Below, one piece after another: positions 37,390 through 46,526 of a DNA stretch of 64,000 bases. Positions within the stretch are counted from its first letter, which is position 1; each line of letters begins with the position of its first letter. The stretch is taken from positions 16,358 through 80,357 of the forward strand of contig NZ_QOVJ01000011.1 in NCBI RefSeq assembly GCF_004104055.1, written 5' to 3'. The notes under the pieces were generated by a model. It was not told the DNA's origin. It made no database searches and saw only the letters and a program-made list of their open reading frames with translations. The position numbers and the translations under genes are program-made. Source of the DNA: Leeuwenhoekiella aestuarii (GTDB lineage Bacteria > Bacteroidota > Bacteroidia > Flavobacteriales > Flavobacteriaceae).

Positions 37390-39753
37390 ATGGTTATTAG
37401 ATTGTTAATGCTGTCTCTTGTCCTGAACTTGAGCGTATGCGCTATTGCCCAACAAACTTCAATTATAGAAGGTTCTGTTGTAGATTCAGTTTCCTTAAAG
37501 CCACTTTCGGGAGTCACAATTCTAGGAACTGATTCCTATGCTGTTACCAATGATTTAGGCGAGTTTCAACTGAAATTACCTGAAAAATCGCAGGTTTTTG
37601 AGGTTTCGCATTTGGGTTACGCTTCTGCAAAATTTACCCTTATCGCTTCCCGGAATGCACCGCTGGTCATCAAACTTAAACCCAGCAGCACCGCTCTTGA
37701 CGAGGTTTCTGTAAACGGAAAAACCAATATGCGCCTCCAAAAGGAATCGGCAACGGTTTCAGTATCGGTAGATGAAGCATTTCTTAATGCCAATCGCGAA
37801 AACAGCCTGATGCAAACACTTAGAAAAATTCCTGGGGTAAGCACGATGACTATTGGCTCCGGGCAATCTAAACCTACGATCAGGGGATTAGGATTTAATC
37901 GGGTTAGTGTGGTTCAAAACGGGATCAAGCACGAGGCGCAACAATGGGGCAGCGATCATGGACTCGAAATTGACCAATACGGTATTCAGGATATTCGCAT
38001 TATAAAAGGTCCGGCCTCTTTAATGTATGGCTCTGATGCCATTGCGGGTGTCGTTGATATTCAACCTTCAAAAGCACCTGCGATCAATTCGTTTGGTGGA
38101 GAAGTCAATATTCTGGGGGAAACCAATAACGACCTTCTCGCAGTCTCAGCAGGCGTGCAAGGCAGAAAGAAAAAATGGTATTATCGTGCACGGCTCACCT
38201 ATCGTGATTATGCTGACTTTAAAGTGCCTACTGACCGCATCAATTATGAGAATTATGTTTTTAAGTTATATGACAACGATTTAAGAAATACCGCGGGTCG
38301 CGAAGCAAATGGAAGTTTCAGCTTTGGATATGTGAGCGCCAATTTCAGGTCTGAAACCTTTGTAAGCAATGTCAATGCAAAAAATGGATTTTTCGCCAAC
38401 GCACATGGACTTGAGGTACGTTCTTCAAGAATTGATTATGACGCCTCAAACCGGGATATTGATCTACCTTTTCACCAGGTAAATCACCTTAAAGTCACTA
38501 ATAATACCACGGTAAATCTAGATGAGCATACGTTGCATTTTGATCTGGGCTATCAAAACAATCAGCGGGAAGAACATTCAGAACCGGTGCCGCACGGGTA
38601 TATGCCTACGCCGCCCAACAGCAGAGAACGCGTATTTACCAAGAACACGTATTCGCTAAATGTTAAGGATATTTTTAAAATTGAAAAGCATACGCTTTCC
38701 GCAGGTATCAATACCGAATTGCAAAACAACAACATTGGCGGTTGGGGATTTTTGATCCCTGCATACGACCGTTATACTGCCGGCGCCTATTTGTTTGATC
38801 ATTTTGAACTTACTGAAGACCTGCACCTGCAAGGCGGGTTGCGTTTTGACGCAGGCCGCGTAAATACCAAATCACATTACGACTGGTACCGCTCTCCACG
38901 CAATAATCCTGATGGATCAACTTCTAACGTGTATTTGCAACGCGCAGAAAACAGAACGCTTGATTTTGGAAGTTTTAGCGGTTCGGTTGGCATTAGCTAT
39001 ATCCACGGAAATACCACCTATAAACTGAATGCTGGCAAGAGTTTTAGAATGCCACTTGCGCACGAACTTGCTTCAGACGGGGTGAATTACCATATGTATC
39101 GCTACGAGCGCGGAAATCTTGACCTAGAGCCTGAAGCCTCATACCAATTAGACGCCGAAGTGACTCATACGAGTGGCAGGTTCAATTTTGGAGTAAGTCC
39201 GTTTCTCAACTACTTTGAAAATTACATCTACCTCAACCCTACTTCAAACTATTTTGAAACGCTTCAGATCTATGAATACACACAAGCCAAGGTATTCAGA
39301 ACCGGTGGTGAAGTCGCTGCAGGAATGCAGGTAACGGAAGATTTTCGTTTAGACGCCACCGCAGAATATGTGTACTCAAGACAAACCAGCGGTCCTAAAG
39401 AGGGATTTACGATTCCGTTTTCTCCGCCATTAATCGGAATGCTTTCCGCAAATTATAATCTGGGCAATTGGAGTCTTTTTAAAGATGTGAATCTTAATGC
39501 AGATTTACGCGTCGCAGCAGCACAAACAGACATTGTTCCTCCGGAAGAGATCACAGCGGGTTACCAAATGCTCAACCTAGCCGTGATGAGTAAGCTCAAC
39601 CTGTTTAATAATCAAAACAACCCCACCTTGTTGCGAATAAAACTCAACAATGTGTTCAATACCGAATATTACGATCATACCAGCTTTTACAGGCTCATCG
39701 ATGTCCCTGAAGCCGGTAGAAACCTATCGGTTTCATTAACCATGCCTTTTTAA
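37390..39753 (+). CDS. TonB-dependent receptor, ZnuD-like
   Basis: A 787-residue outer-membrane receptor. The signal peptide ends at AIAQ (residue 21). A carboxypeptidase-regulatory-like domain follows (25-100, IEGSVVDSVSLKPLSGVTIL), then the plug (125-230; IRGLGFNRVSVVQNG, DIRIIKGPASLMYGSDAIAG) and the 22-strand barrel ending in Phe. The plug and loops are rich in His and acidic residues (HEAQQWGSDHG, REEHSEPVPHG), as in zinc receptors of the ZnuD type. The downstream His-rich lipoproteins and AztD-like protein support zinc as the substrate; copper or another metal is not ruled out. Confidence 0.85.
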   Translation: MVIRLLMLSLVLNLSVCAIAQQTSIIEGSVVDSVSLKPLSGVTILGTDSYAVTNDLGEFQLKLPEKSQVFEVSHLGYASAKFTLIASRNAPLVIKLKPSSTALDEVSVNGKTNMRLQKESATVSVSVDEAFLNANRENSLMQTLRKIPGVSTMTIGSGQSKPTIRGLGFNRVSVVQNGIKHEAQQWGSDHGLEIDQYGIQDIRIIKGPASLMYGSDAIAGVVDIQPSKAPAINSFGGEVNILGETNNDLLAVSAGVQGRKKKWYYRARLTYRDYADFKVPTDRINYENYVFKLYDNDLRNTAGREANGSFSFGYVSANFRSETFVSNVNAKNGFFANAHGLEVRSSRIDYDASNRDIDLPFHQVNHLKVTNNTTVNLDEHTLHFDLGYQNNQREEHSEPVPHGYMPTPPNSRERVFTKNTYSLNVKDIFKIEKHTLSAGINTELQNNNIGGWGFLIPAYDRYTAGAYLFDHFELTEDLHLQGGLRFDAGRVNTKSHYDWYRSPRNNPDGSTSNVYLQRAENRTLDFGSFSGSVGISYIHGNTTYKLNAGKSFRMPLAHELASDGVNYHMYRYERGNLDLEPEASYQLDAEVTHTSGRFNFGVSPFLNYFENYIYLNPTSNYFETLQIYEYTQAKVFRTGGEVAAGMQVTEDFRLDATAEYVYSRQTSGPKEGFTIPFSPPLIGMLSANYNLGNWSLFKDVNLNADLRVAAAQTDIVPPEEITAGYQMLNLAVMSKLNLFNNQNNPTLLRIKLNNVFNTEYYDHTSFYRLIDVPEAGRNLSVSLTMPF

Positions 39754-39791
39754 ACTCTTTTATTAATTAATAAACACTAAATCTAAATTTT

Positions 39792-40568
39792 ATGAAACTA
39801 AACATTAAACACTTAGCCTTTTTTGTACTATCGGGCATCACTTTGAGCTCGTGTAGCGATGACGACAATGAACTTGTCGTAGAAGAAGCTCCTGTTATCT
39901 CAAACTTTGAGTTTGGAGAAGGAAGCTCACACGGTGATGAGCAGGTAGCTTATAAAGGATCTGACATTCACTTAGAAGCAGAGATTGTTGCTGAAGCAAC
40001 GGTAAGCAGCATTGCTCTTGACATTCATGCACACGACCTTGAAGTAGGTGAAGGTGAAGAAGAATGGGATTTTGAGCAAATCTGGGATGATGCCGAATAT
40101 CAGGCCATTAATCCTACTTTTCATGAGCATATAGATGTTCCTGCAACTGCACCAGCTGGTGAATACCACATCACTTTGACGGTAACTGATGCCAATGGAA
40201 ACAGCACCGAAGTAGAAGGTCATATTCATATAGAGGACCCGATCTCAATTAGCGATATTTCCATAGACGAAAGTGTAGCGCGTGGTAATGATTTTCACGC
40301 TGAATTTATGATCGAAGCAATACATGGCGTGCATCACGTAGTGGTTGACATCCACGCACACGGATTGACTGTAGGTGCCGGTGAAGTAGAATGGGATTTT
40401 GAGCAGGAATTTGAAGAAGGTCTTCATGAGGAAACTTCAGTAGAATTTCACGAGCATATTGATGTTCCTGCTACTGCGCCAGTAGGTGAATACCACATGC
40501 TTATCACTATTGAAGATGAAGAGGGTAATACGCAGGAGATCGACACGCATATTGACGTAACAGCATAA
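39792..40568 (+). CDS. DUF4625 lipoprotein with two repeats, His-rich
   Basis: A 258-residue lipoprotein (signal peptide with lipobox LSSC, Cys near residue 21, followed by SDDDNE). Two tandem DUF4625 Ig-like repeats, residues 32-145 and 148-257, each carry DIHAH and FHEHIDVPATAP. The His pairs could hold metal. In this location it may sit at the outer-membrane surface and deliver ligand to the receptor at 37390, which lies 38 bases upstream. The binding role is inferred; DUF4625 has no known function. Confidence 0.8.
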   Translation: MKLNIKHLAFFVLSGITLSSCSDDDNELVVEEAPVISNFEFGEGSSHGDEQVAYKGSDIHLEAEIVAEATVSSIALDIHAHDLEVGEGEEEWDFEQIWDDAEYQAINPTFHEHIDVPATAPAGEYHITLTVTDANGNSTEVEGHIHIEDPISISDISIDESVARGNDFHAEFMIEAIHGVHHVVVDIHAHGLTVGAGEVEWDFEQEFEEGLHEETSVEFHEHIDVPATAPVGEYHMLITIEDEEGNTQEIDTHIDVTA

Positions 40569-40580
40569 TCTTATAATAAT

Positions 40581-40613
40581 AGCCAGATGCCTGCGATGTG
40601 TAGGCATCTGGCT
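40581..40613 (+). terminator. hairpin between the two DUF4625 genes
   Basis: AGCCAGATGCCT (40581-40592) pairs perfectly with AGGCATCTGGCT (40602-40613) around a nine-base loop, followed by only a short T-run. It may be a partial terminator that lowers expression of the genes beyond the receptor and its first lipoprotein. Confidence 0.65.
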
Positions 40614-40631
40614 TTAAGCCAAATAAAAAAA

Positions 40632-41105
40632 ATGAGAAGAATTATAATCGCCACAGTAGCTTTTATCGCATTGCTTACCAGTGCATGTTCCTCTGACAGC
40701 GACACTACTACAGATGAGATTAAACCTACGATCACCATTAACTATGCTGAAGGTTTTCCGCAGGCATGCGCCACCTTAAAGCGTGGTGAGATCTACACCT
40801 TTAAAGCGAAGATAACAGATAATGTTGCCCTTGCCGCATACAGTCTTAATCTGCACCACAACTTTGACCATCATACGCATGATGATCAAGGCGCACAATG
40901 TGATCTTGAAGAAATCAAGCAAGCTATAAATCCGCTTATTTATATGGAAAACTTTAGCCTAAGCGGGCAAACTGAATATGAGATCGAGATCTCGGTAAGC
41001 ATACCTAATGATATTGACACAGGCGATTACCACTGTTCATACTCCGTAACAGATGAAACCGGATGGCAAAGCAGAACTTCTAGTGATATTAAAATCATTG
41101 AGTAA
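40632..41105 (+). CDS. DUF4625-family lipoprotein
   Basis: A 157-residue lipoprotein, from the ATG at 40632 (MRRIIIATVAFIALLTSACS; Cys is the lipid site). The preceding 15 codons overlap the hairpin at 40581 and were rejected. A single DUF4625-like Ig fold follows, with HHNFDHHTHDD at residues 71-81, a dense His/Asp cluster likely to bind metal. Second lipoprotein of the receptor operon. Confidence 0.72.
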   Translation: MRRIIIATVAFIALLTSACSSDSDTTTDEIKPTITINYAEGFPQACATLKRGEIYTFKAKITDNVALAAYSLNLHHNFDHHTHDDQGAQCDLEEIKQAINPLIYMENFSLSGQTEYEIEISVSIPNDIDTGDYHCSYSVTDETGWQSRTSSDIKIIE

Positions 41106-41147
41106 TTCACCACTCTATAAACACATACCTTTAATCAATTCAACACT

Positions 41148-42374
41148 ATGAAAACCAAACAATTAAAATTTTTAGTCCTTTTATTCCTTTTTATATCAGC
41201 AGTATCCTGCTCAAATGACGATGATATGAACCAGGAGGACCAAGAAAATCACAATCCCGAATATCACGGGAATGTATCCCTATTAGTTTCTGATGCGAAT
41301 TCGACGGCACTCAATTTCATCAATCCATTTAATTCAGAAATTCAAACCTTCCAGGCATCTTTCCCCAAAGGGGTCGTTTATGTTACCCAATCTGGTCTTT
41401 ATGGAATAATCACACATAGAGAACACGATTTTACTGAAACTTTTAATTTAGGAGGTGAGATAGATCACGGCGATCATAGTCATAGTCTCGGTGAAACCGG
41501 ATTGACAGACACTAATTTTGAAAGTATGAAACCAACACATTTTAAATCTGAACAGGGTTACGTGGCGGTTTATAATGATGGAGATGCAACGCTTAGTTTA
41601 TTCAAAGAAAATGATATAAACGGAGGAGCAAGCGTTTCTAATATCGCTACAGGAACAGCGGCACATCACGGTGCAATGGTGATCTTTGATAATGGTAACA
41701 TCGCCGTTACCAACCTTGGTTCTGGAATAAGTCTACCTGAAAAAGTTCATATCATTAATCAGCAGGGAGAAGTGATCTCTCAGGAAGAGCAAAGTTTAAG
41801 TACTTCTGGAATTCATGGAAGTGCAGGTAATGATGATACGGCTATTTTTGGAGCAGCTTCAGGCATTTTAGTGGTGCAGGATAATGGAGACCAGCGCATC
41901 ATTGATTACCCTGAAAGTTTTGAAGAAGGAGTATGGTTTGGAAGTATACTTGCTACAAACGAGCCTGATCTATTCATAGGATATACGGCCGCAAAAGGAG
42001 TATATTTTATCGATATATCTACTGAAGAGGTTACGCCTTTATTAGAAACTTCAGATTTATTCAAATGCATGGTTTCTTTGGATGGAAACGAAGTGGTGAG
42101 CTTAACGAAAACTGGATCATTTACAATTACTGAAGTTTCTACCCAAGAACATGTATATACCGGAACTATGGGGATCACTCTGGATACTGAATCTGCTGAT
42201 CATAGCTCAATAACCAGCAATGTTGATTATTTTGAAGACTATTTATTTGTCTCTATTCCTACTTCAAATAAGATCATACAGTATAACCTTTCAGAAATGA
42301 ATATTGAAAAGGAATATGATCTTGACATAACCCCCTACCAATTCAAGGTGTTATCCTATGATATCGCTCATTAA
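41148..42374 (+). CDS. AztD-like zinc-binding beta-propeller lipoprotein
   Basis: A 408-residue lipoprotein (lipobox SAVSC, Cys near residue 21). Repeated VSDANSTALNF, GLYGIITHREHDF, EIDHGDHSHSL, KPTHFK, AAHHGAMVIFDNGNIAVTN and GIHGSAGNDDTAIFGA blocks follow the pattern of AztD, the periplasmic zinc metallochaperone that is a beta-propeller with His-rich sites. The HGDHSH, AAHHG and GIHG motifs are the likely ligands. Fits an operon moving zinc across the cell envelope. AztD normally partners an AztABC transporter, which was not seen in the window. The homology is by motif recall only. Confidence 0.65.
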   Translation: MKTKQLKFLVLLFLFISAVSCSNDDDMNQEDQENHNPEYHGNVSLLVSDANSTALNFINPFNSEIQTFQASFPKGVVYVTQSGLYGIITHREHDFTETFNLGGEIDHGDHSHSLGETGLTDTNFESMKPTHFKSEQGYVAVYNDGDATLSLFKENDINGGASVSNIATGTAAHHGAMVIFDNGNIAVTNLGSGISLPEKVHIINQQGEVISQEEQSLSTSGIHGSAGNDDTAIFGAASGILVVQDNGDQRIIDYPESFEEGVWFGSILATNEPDLFIGYTAAKGVYFIDISTEEVTPLLETSDLFKCMVSLDGNEVVSLTKTGSFTITEVSTQEHVYTGTMGITLDTESADHSSITSNVDYFEDYLFVSIPTSNKIIQYNLSEMNIEKEYDLDITPYQFKVLSYDIAH

Positions 42375-42392
42375 ACTATTTGTTGTAAATCA

Positions 42393-43283
42393 ATGAAAAC
42401 AACAAAATTTTTAGCCCTGCTCTTCGTGAGCCTGTTTACCATTACTGCCTGTACTAACGATGACGACGAGATAATTCTTGAAGAACCCACCATAAGTGAT
42501 GTTGAAGTAGGTTTAAACAACAATGAGATTGGGGTAATTGGACGGGATTTTCACCTGAATGCAGAACTAATTGCTGGTGATAAAATTGATTTGGTAAAAG
42601 TCAGCATAACACCTAAAATAGGCGAAGCTTACACCTCGGATTGGTCCTTTGAAATCACATTTGATGAGTTTAAAGGTGCCAAAAATGCTACGGTACATAA
42701 GCACTTTGACATTCCGGAAGATGCGCCGGAAGGCGTATTTGATTTTATCATTACCGTTACCGATGAGAATGGGACTTCTCTAGAAGAAACACGAGATATT
42801 AAAATTTATGCTCCAGAGAATCTCCCGGTGGATCCCCAATTATATGCTATGTACACCTATAAAAATGAGATGTACATAGAAGTTCCTTCAGAAACTAAAT
42901 TTACAAAAAAGGATACCCTAAAATCACAATCATTCATTAGCGGGGTAAAAGGAGATGGTAAAATGTATCTTTTACTAATTAATAAAAAGCATAATCACCG
43001 TCCGGAAAGCATTGATAACATTGATTTCTCTAAGGCCATTGTTTATGATGTTTCAGAACATAAAAATGAAGAAGAGGTATTTACTGCTAACAATCATCTT
43101 TATTATGAAGTTCCAAGTTTAATAATTGGGGCCACCAATGATAATGATGCACCACAACCTAATTCTATTGAAGGTGATAAAAGCTGGGACAACGGGGAAT
43201 ATTATTTTGGTGTAGTTTACACTAATACTACCTATAATATCAGTGTTTATCACTACACAGAAATAACACTTACAGGTTTCTAG
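42393..43283 (+). CDS. DUF4625 lipoprotein with an extra C-terminal domain
   Basis: A 296-residue lipoprotein (lipobox TITAC, then TNDDDE). One DUF4625-like domain at 28-145 with VHKHFDIPEDAPEG matching the FHEHIDVPA motif of the first lipoprotein. A second domain of unknown type (150-296) contains KKHNHRPES. Last gene of the receptor operon; a strong terminator follows at 43310. Confidence 0.75.
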   Translation: MKTTKFLALLFVSLFTITACTNDDDEIILEEPTISDVEVGLNNNEIGVIGRDFHLNAELIAGDKIDLVKVSITPKIGEAYTSDWSFEITFDEFKGAKNATVHKHFDIPEDAPEGVFDFIITVTDENGTSLEETRDIKIYAPENLPVDPQLYAMYTYKNEMYIEVPSETKFTKKDTLKSQSFISGVKGDGKMYLLLINKKHNHRPESIDNIDFSKAIVYDVSEHKNEEEVFTANNHLYYEVPSLIIGATNDNDAPQPNSIEGDKSWDNGEYYFGVVYTNTTYNISVYHYTEITLTGF

Positions 43284-43309
43284 ATTCCTTTAATATTTCA
43301 AAGAAAAAA

Positions 43310-43331
43310 GCCCGCTCATCGCGGGCTTTTT
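43310..43331 (+). terminator. rho-independent terminator of the metal operon
   Basis: GCCCGC pairs with GCGGGC around TCATC, followed by TTTTT. It is preceded by AAAAAA, so it could work in both directions. It closes the operon 37390-43283. Confidence 0.88.
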
Positions 43332-43737
43332 CCATAAAATTAAATAATTCACTGTTTACAATTCACTAAGAAGGTAGTCACCCAGGCATTGGGTTGATAG
43401 CCCTAACCAAAGACATTAAGTGAAATGTGTTTCCTTTTAATTTTAAATATAATTCACTATAAATGGAATAAGCTACTTTAACAAAATAAAGTAGCCTATT
43501 CCTTATTTAGATCTAGCTTGCGAGCGTTTTTTAGATTCTCTCATACATCAGTCAAAACTAACCTCTTCCCTTTAAAACGGACTGATTAATGTTAGCATAC
43601 TATCTTAAAGTAAATTTTTAATTTAAAGAGCTAACGTACATGTATACCAATAACCAAGTAAGAGACTAATATGTATAACGATATTAGAGGAATATTCCAT
43701 TCCTAGTTAGGAGCGGACCAGTTTACTCGACTCTAAT
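43332..43737. other. gene-free interval
   Basis: About 400 bases with no reading frame or evident signal, between two convergent transcription units. Confidence 0.4.
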
Positions 43738-44154
43738 CTAATGCTTATTTTTACTTTCAAATTTTTTGATTGTTTCAGGAGTTACTGGTGTAAATAAATT
43801 AACCAAATTACCATCAGGATCCCGGAATAAAAGCGATTTATTTCCCCAAGGCATTGTAGTTGGTTTCTGAACCATGTAAGGTTTTAAGAAATCAGCCAAT
43901 CTTTTATAATCTTTTTCTACATCATCTACTAAAAACTCAATAATAGCACTGCGATTTTGTGAAGCCTGTGCAACATCTTCTCCTCCAAAAAAATGTAATG
44001 TTCTTGTGCTTCCTATAGCTAAGGTTGCTGTTTTTGTTTGTAGCTCAGCAAAATCAGGTGTGAATTGCACTACCGGCATACCTGTAATATGCTCATAAAA
44101 TTTCACTAAGCCATTTAAATCGGCAGTAATAATGCGAATGGATACTAAATTCAT
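43738..44154 (-). CDS. VOC-superfamily (glyoxalase-like) protein
   Basis: A 138-residue protein of the vicinal-oxygen-chelate superfamily. Two beta-alpha-beta-beta-beta units: LVSIRIITADLNGLVKFYEH at the start and AIIEFLVDDVEKDYKRLADF in the second half, ending DPDGNLVNLFTPV. No sure metal-ligand set. 39 bases downstream of a WYL-type regulator on the same strand, its likely controller. The substrate is unknown. Confidence 0.85.
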   Translation of the reverse strand: MNLVSIRIITADLNGLVKFYEHITGMPVVQFTPDFAELQTKTATLAIGSTRTLHFFGGEDVAQASQNRSAIIEFLVDDVEKDYKRLADFLKPYMVQKPTTMPWGNKSLLFRDPDGNLVNLFTPVTPETIKKFESKNKH

Positions 44155-44193
44155 TTTTTTAGATTTTAAATTATGAGCAAAAGTAATTTCGGT

Positions 44194-44925
44194 TTATGAC
44201 AATGGTGTGTCAGGGGTCTTGAACTTTTTTTCTTTTTCGGCCAAATACTCCTGTAATGTGAGCGTATGAGGATTAAATTTTAATTTTGTTTGCTCAATTT
44301 TCAGCATTCTGTCCAACCTAAACATTCTGTAATCCTTTCTTAACCTGCAATACGCAATAAGTGTCCAATTCTCTTGTAAACTGTAATAAAACGCAAAAGG
44401 CTCTATTAGCCTTTCGGTTGTTTTGTTTGCACCTTCACTTTGATAGGTAATCGTAAGCGCTTGAAAGTTTGTCAACGCATTTTGAATTAACATGAGCGAA
44501 TTACTTGTATTTACGCTTGATATTACGGGACTAACAGCAACACGTTTAGCTATCAATTCTGTTTTTTCTCTGGTGGAATATTGCAGAACTGCCTTTATCT
44601 TACTGATGGCTTTTATGTATTCATTGATAAGTGAACTGTCCCTGTTTTTAAGTACCAATTGTTCAACTGTAATTAAAGCATTTGCCTCATTTTCAGAAAA
44701 CATTATTGGTGGAATTTTATATCCCTCCATCAGGGAATATCCTTTTCCTTCTTCAGTCAATACAGGCACTCCAGCTTTTTCTAAAACTCTAATGTCACGA
44801 TAAATTGTTCGAACACTTACCCCAAATTTTTCAGCAAGACTTGTAGAAGTAATAATTTGTTTTGTTTGGAGTTGGGTTAAAATTGCAGTCAGTCTTGAAA
44901 TTCTCTTAATGTCATTATCTTTCAT
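44194..44925 (-). CDS. YafY/WYL-type transcriptional regulator
   Basis: A 243-residue regulator. N-terminal winged helix-turn-helix (residues 8-62: LTAILTQLQTKQIITSTSLA, then FGVSVRTIYRDIRVLEKAGV) and a C-terminal WYL ligand-binding domain (about 130-220: LTITYQSEGANKTTERLIEP, ENWTLIAYCRLRKDYRMFRL). WYL domains bind nucleic-acid or nucleotide ligands in some regulators. It probably controls the adjacent VOC gene. Confidence 0.87.
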   Translation of the reverse strand: MKDNDIKRISRLTAILTQLQTKQIITSTSLAEKFGVSVRTIYRDIRVLEKAGVPVLTEEGKGYSLMEGYKIPPIMFSENEANALITVEQLVLKNRDSSLINEYIKAISKIKAVLQYSTREKTELIAKRVAVSPVISSVNTSNSLMLIQNALTNFQALTITYQSEGANKTTERLIEPFAFYYSLQENWTLIAYCRLRKDYRMFRLDRMLKIEQTKLKFNPHTLTLQEYLAEKEKKFKTPDTPLS

Positions 44926-44961
44926 TGTAGGTGTGACGTTTTTGGGGTATGTTCAAATCCA

Positions 44962-45119
44962 CCACAACTGTTGTGAGTATGGGAATGCGGGAGGGATGGT
45001 CCCAAATTTCACCCTGAAATTGCCAAATCAAAAGATTTGACGGACTATCCAAAAATAAGGTACTTTCGGTTAAGCAATTTTCCATGCATTTCTTATACGT
45101 GTAGTGGCCGTTGCACAAC
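44962..45119 (+). repeat. attC-like imperfect palindrome
   Basis: The left half (CCACAACTGTTGTGAGTATG, GGAATGC) and the right half (GCATTTCTTATACGTGTAGT, GGCCGTTGCACAAC) can pair as a long stem with bulges. The right end is the core GTTGCAC. This is the same architecture as the attC-like sites at 61856, 62530 and 63160. No matching core to its left was found, so which gene it belongs to is not known. The remaining bases to 45450 hold no gene. Confidence 0.5.
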
Positions 45120-45450
45120 CCTTTTTAAATGAAAACTATTAATTACCAGGAGCTTTGATGAGTGATATACACTTAAAAAACAACTGCTTACAAATTCTTA
45201 AAAATCAAAAATATCCTCTTTTCTTTGAAATATTGACTTGCGAAACAGCTACTGTAATTGTGCACCGTATTTTTTATTTGTTTCTTAAATATAAAATTTT
45301 ATAGTTTTTTTGGTAATAGTTGAATATCCATATAGCATTAAGGTGTCATTAGAAACACTTAACTTTTCACATCTTTTTGATTCCGGTAAGTTCAAAATTA
45401 TATTAGATATTTCAATATTTTGAATGTTGTTATTGCTGTTATTTTTATAA

Positions 45451-46419
45451 TCAATCAGATATTGATTTTACAAAATATGGAGAGTCGTCCCACCTAATTT
45501 TTTTATGATTAGTTTTTTGCTTTAATTCTTCTGGAAGACAATCATAAATCACTTTACTTATTTTTTTTATTAATAGTTTTTTTGAAAACGTGTCAGAAGT
45601 TACCAAACTTATTTCCCTAACTGGAATAGGAGAATCAAAAGGAAGCCCAATGGCATTGTTATAATCTTTTTCACCACTTGTCGATAGCCAAGGTAAAATC
45701 GCAAACCCAAAATCTGCTTTTACCATTCTTTTTAAGGATTCAATAGAGTTAATTTGATAAGAAAATTTAGGCGTAGATTTTGAAGATTCTAATTCACAAA
45801 TATTCAATAGTTGGGAGTTATAGCAAAATTCACTTTCTAGAAGCATCAAATTATTAACATCATCTCCCTCCAATTTATAATATTCATTTTTGGCCTGTGG
45901 GTGTTTTTTGTTGAGATACGCTATAAAAGGTTCTTCGAAGATTGGAAACTCCCTTAGAAATTTTTCTCCTGTTGGAGTTGCCATAATAGCAATATCTAGT
46001 TCTCCATTATCAAGGTTTCTTACTAAATCTACTGTGGTTGCTTCTTTGATAATATAGCGAATGTCTGGTGTAACTTTTTGCAATTCACCTAAACATAATG
46101 GTATTAAGTAGGGAGATAAAGTAGAAACGACACCTATTTTAATTGTACCCTTTAATTCATTCTTTTTTGAAATCACATAATTGCGAATCTCATTAGTTTC
46201 CTTTAAAACCCGCTTTGCTTTTTCTATTATTTCTTCCCCAAGTTCTGTTGGTTTTAATGGAACCTTGGAACGATCGAAAATTTTAATTCCAATTTCTTCT
46301 TCTAATTTTTTTAATTGAATGGTTAAACCAGGCTGACTTACTAAACACTTTTCTGCTGCCTTTGCGAAATGCCTTTCTTCACTTAACGCAATCACATATT
46401 TAAGTTGTTGAATCGTCAT
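45451..46419 (-). CDS. LysR-family regulator, OxyR-like
   Basis: A 322-residue LysR-type regulator: N-terminal winged HTH (residues 1-60; LKYVIALSEERHFAKAAEKC, SQPGLTIQLKKLEEEIG) and the effector-binding domain from residue 90 (GTIKIGVVSTLSPYLIP). Resembles the OxyR group of flavobacteria. Cys residues at positions near 200 and 208 (FCYNSQLLNICE) could be the redox pair, which is not certain. Divergent from the esterase gene at 46527, the classic arrangement for regulator and target. Confidence 0.85.
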   Translation of the reverse strand: MTIQQLKYVIALSEERHFAKAAEKCLVSQPGLTIQLKKLEEEIGIKIFDRSKVPLKPTELGEEIIEKAKRVLKETNEIRNYVISKKNELKGTIKIGVVSTLSPYLIPLCLGELQKVTPDIRYIIKEATTVDLVRNLDNGELDIAIMATPTGEKFLREFPIFEEPFIAYLNKKHPQAKNEYYKLEGDDVNNLMLLESEFCYNSQLLNICELESSKSTPKFSYQINSIESLKRMVKADFGFAILPWLSTSGEKDYNNAIGLPFDSPIPVREISLVTSDTFSKKLLIKKISKVIYDCLPEELKQKTNHKKIRWDDSPYFVKSISD

Positions 46420-46443
46420 GCTTATAAATATAATTAATTAATA

Positions 46444-46463
46444 ATCAAATTTATTTATTTGAT
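46444..46463. promoter_or_regulatory. operator dyad between LysR and esterase genes
   Basis: ATCAAAT (46444-46450) and ATTTGAT (46457-46463) form a perfect seven-base dyad with a six-base spacer, in the intergenic region of the divergent pair. The T-N11-A rule of LysR regulators is met inside it. Likely site for the adjacent LysR protein. Confidence 0.5.
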
Positions 46464-46526
46464 TTATAATAAGCAAATTTTCACCTTTGAACCATCAAAT
46501 ACTGTATAAATCAAAAACAAAAAATC

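Noticed and set aside
39972..40427. Antisense frames of 60 and 85 residues in the DUF4625 gene
   Set aside because: Mirror of the repeated DIHAH/FHEHID segments; both frames arise from the internal repeat.
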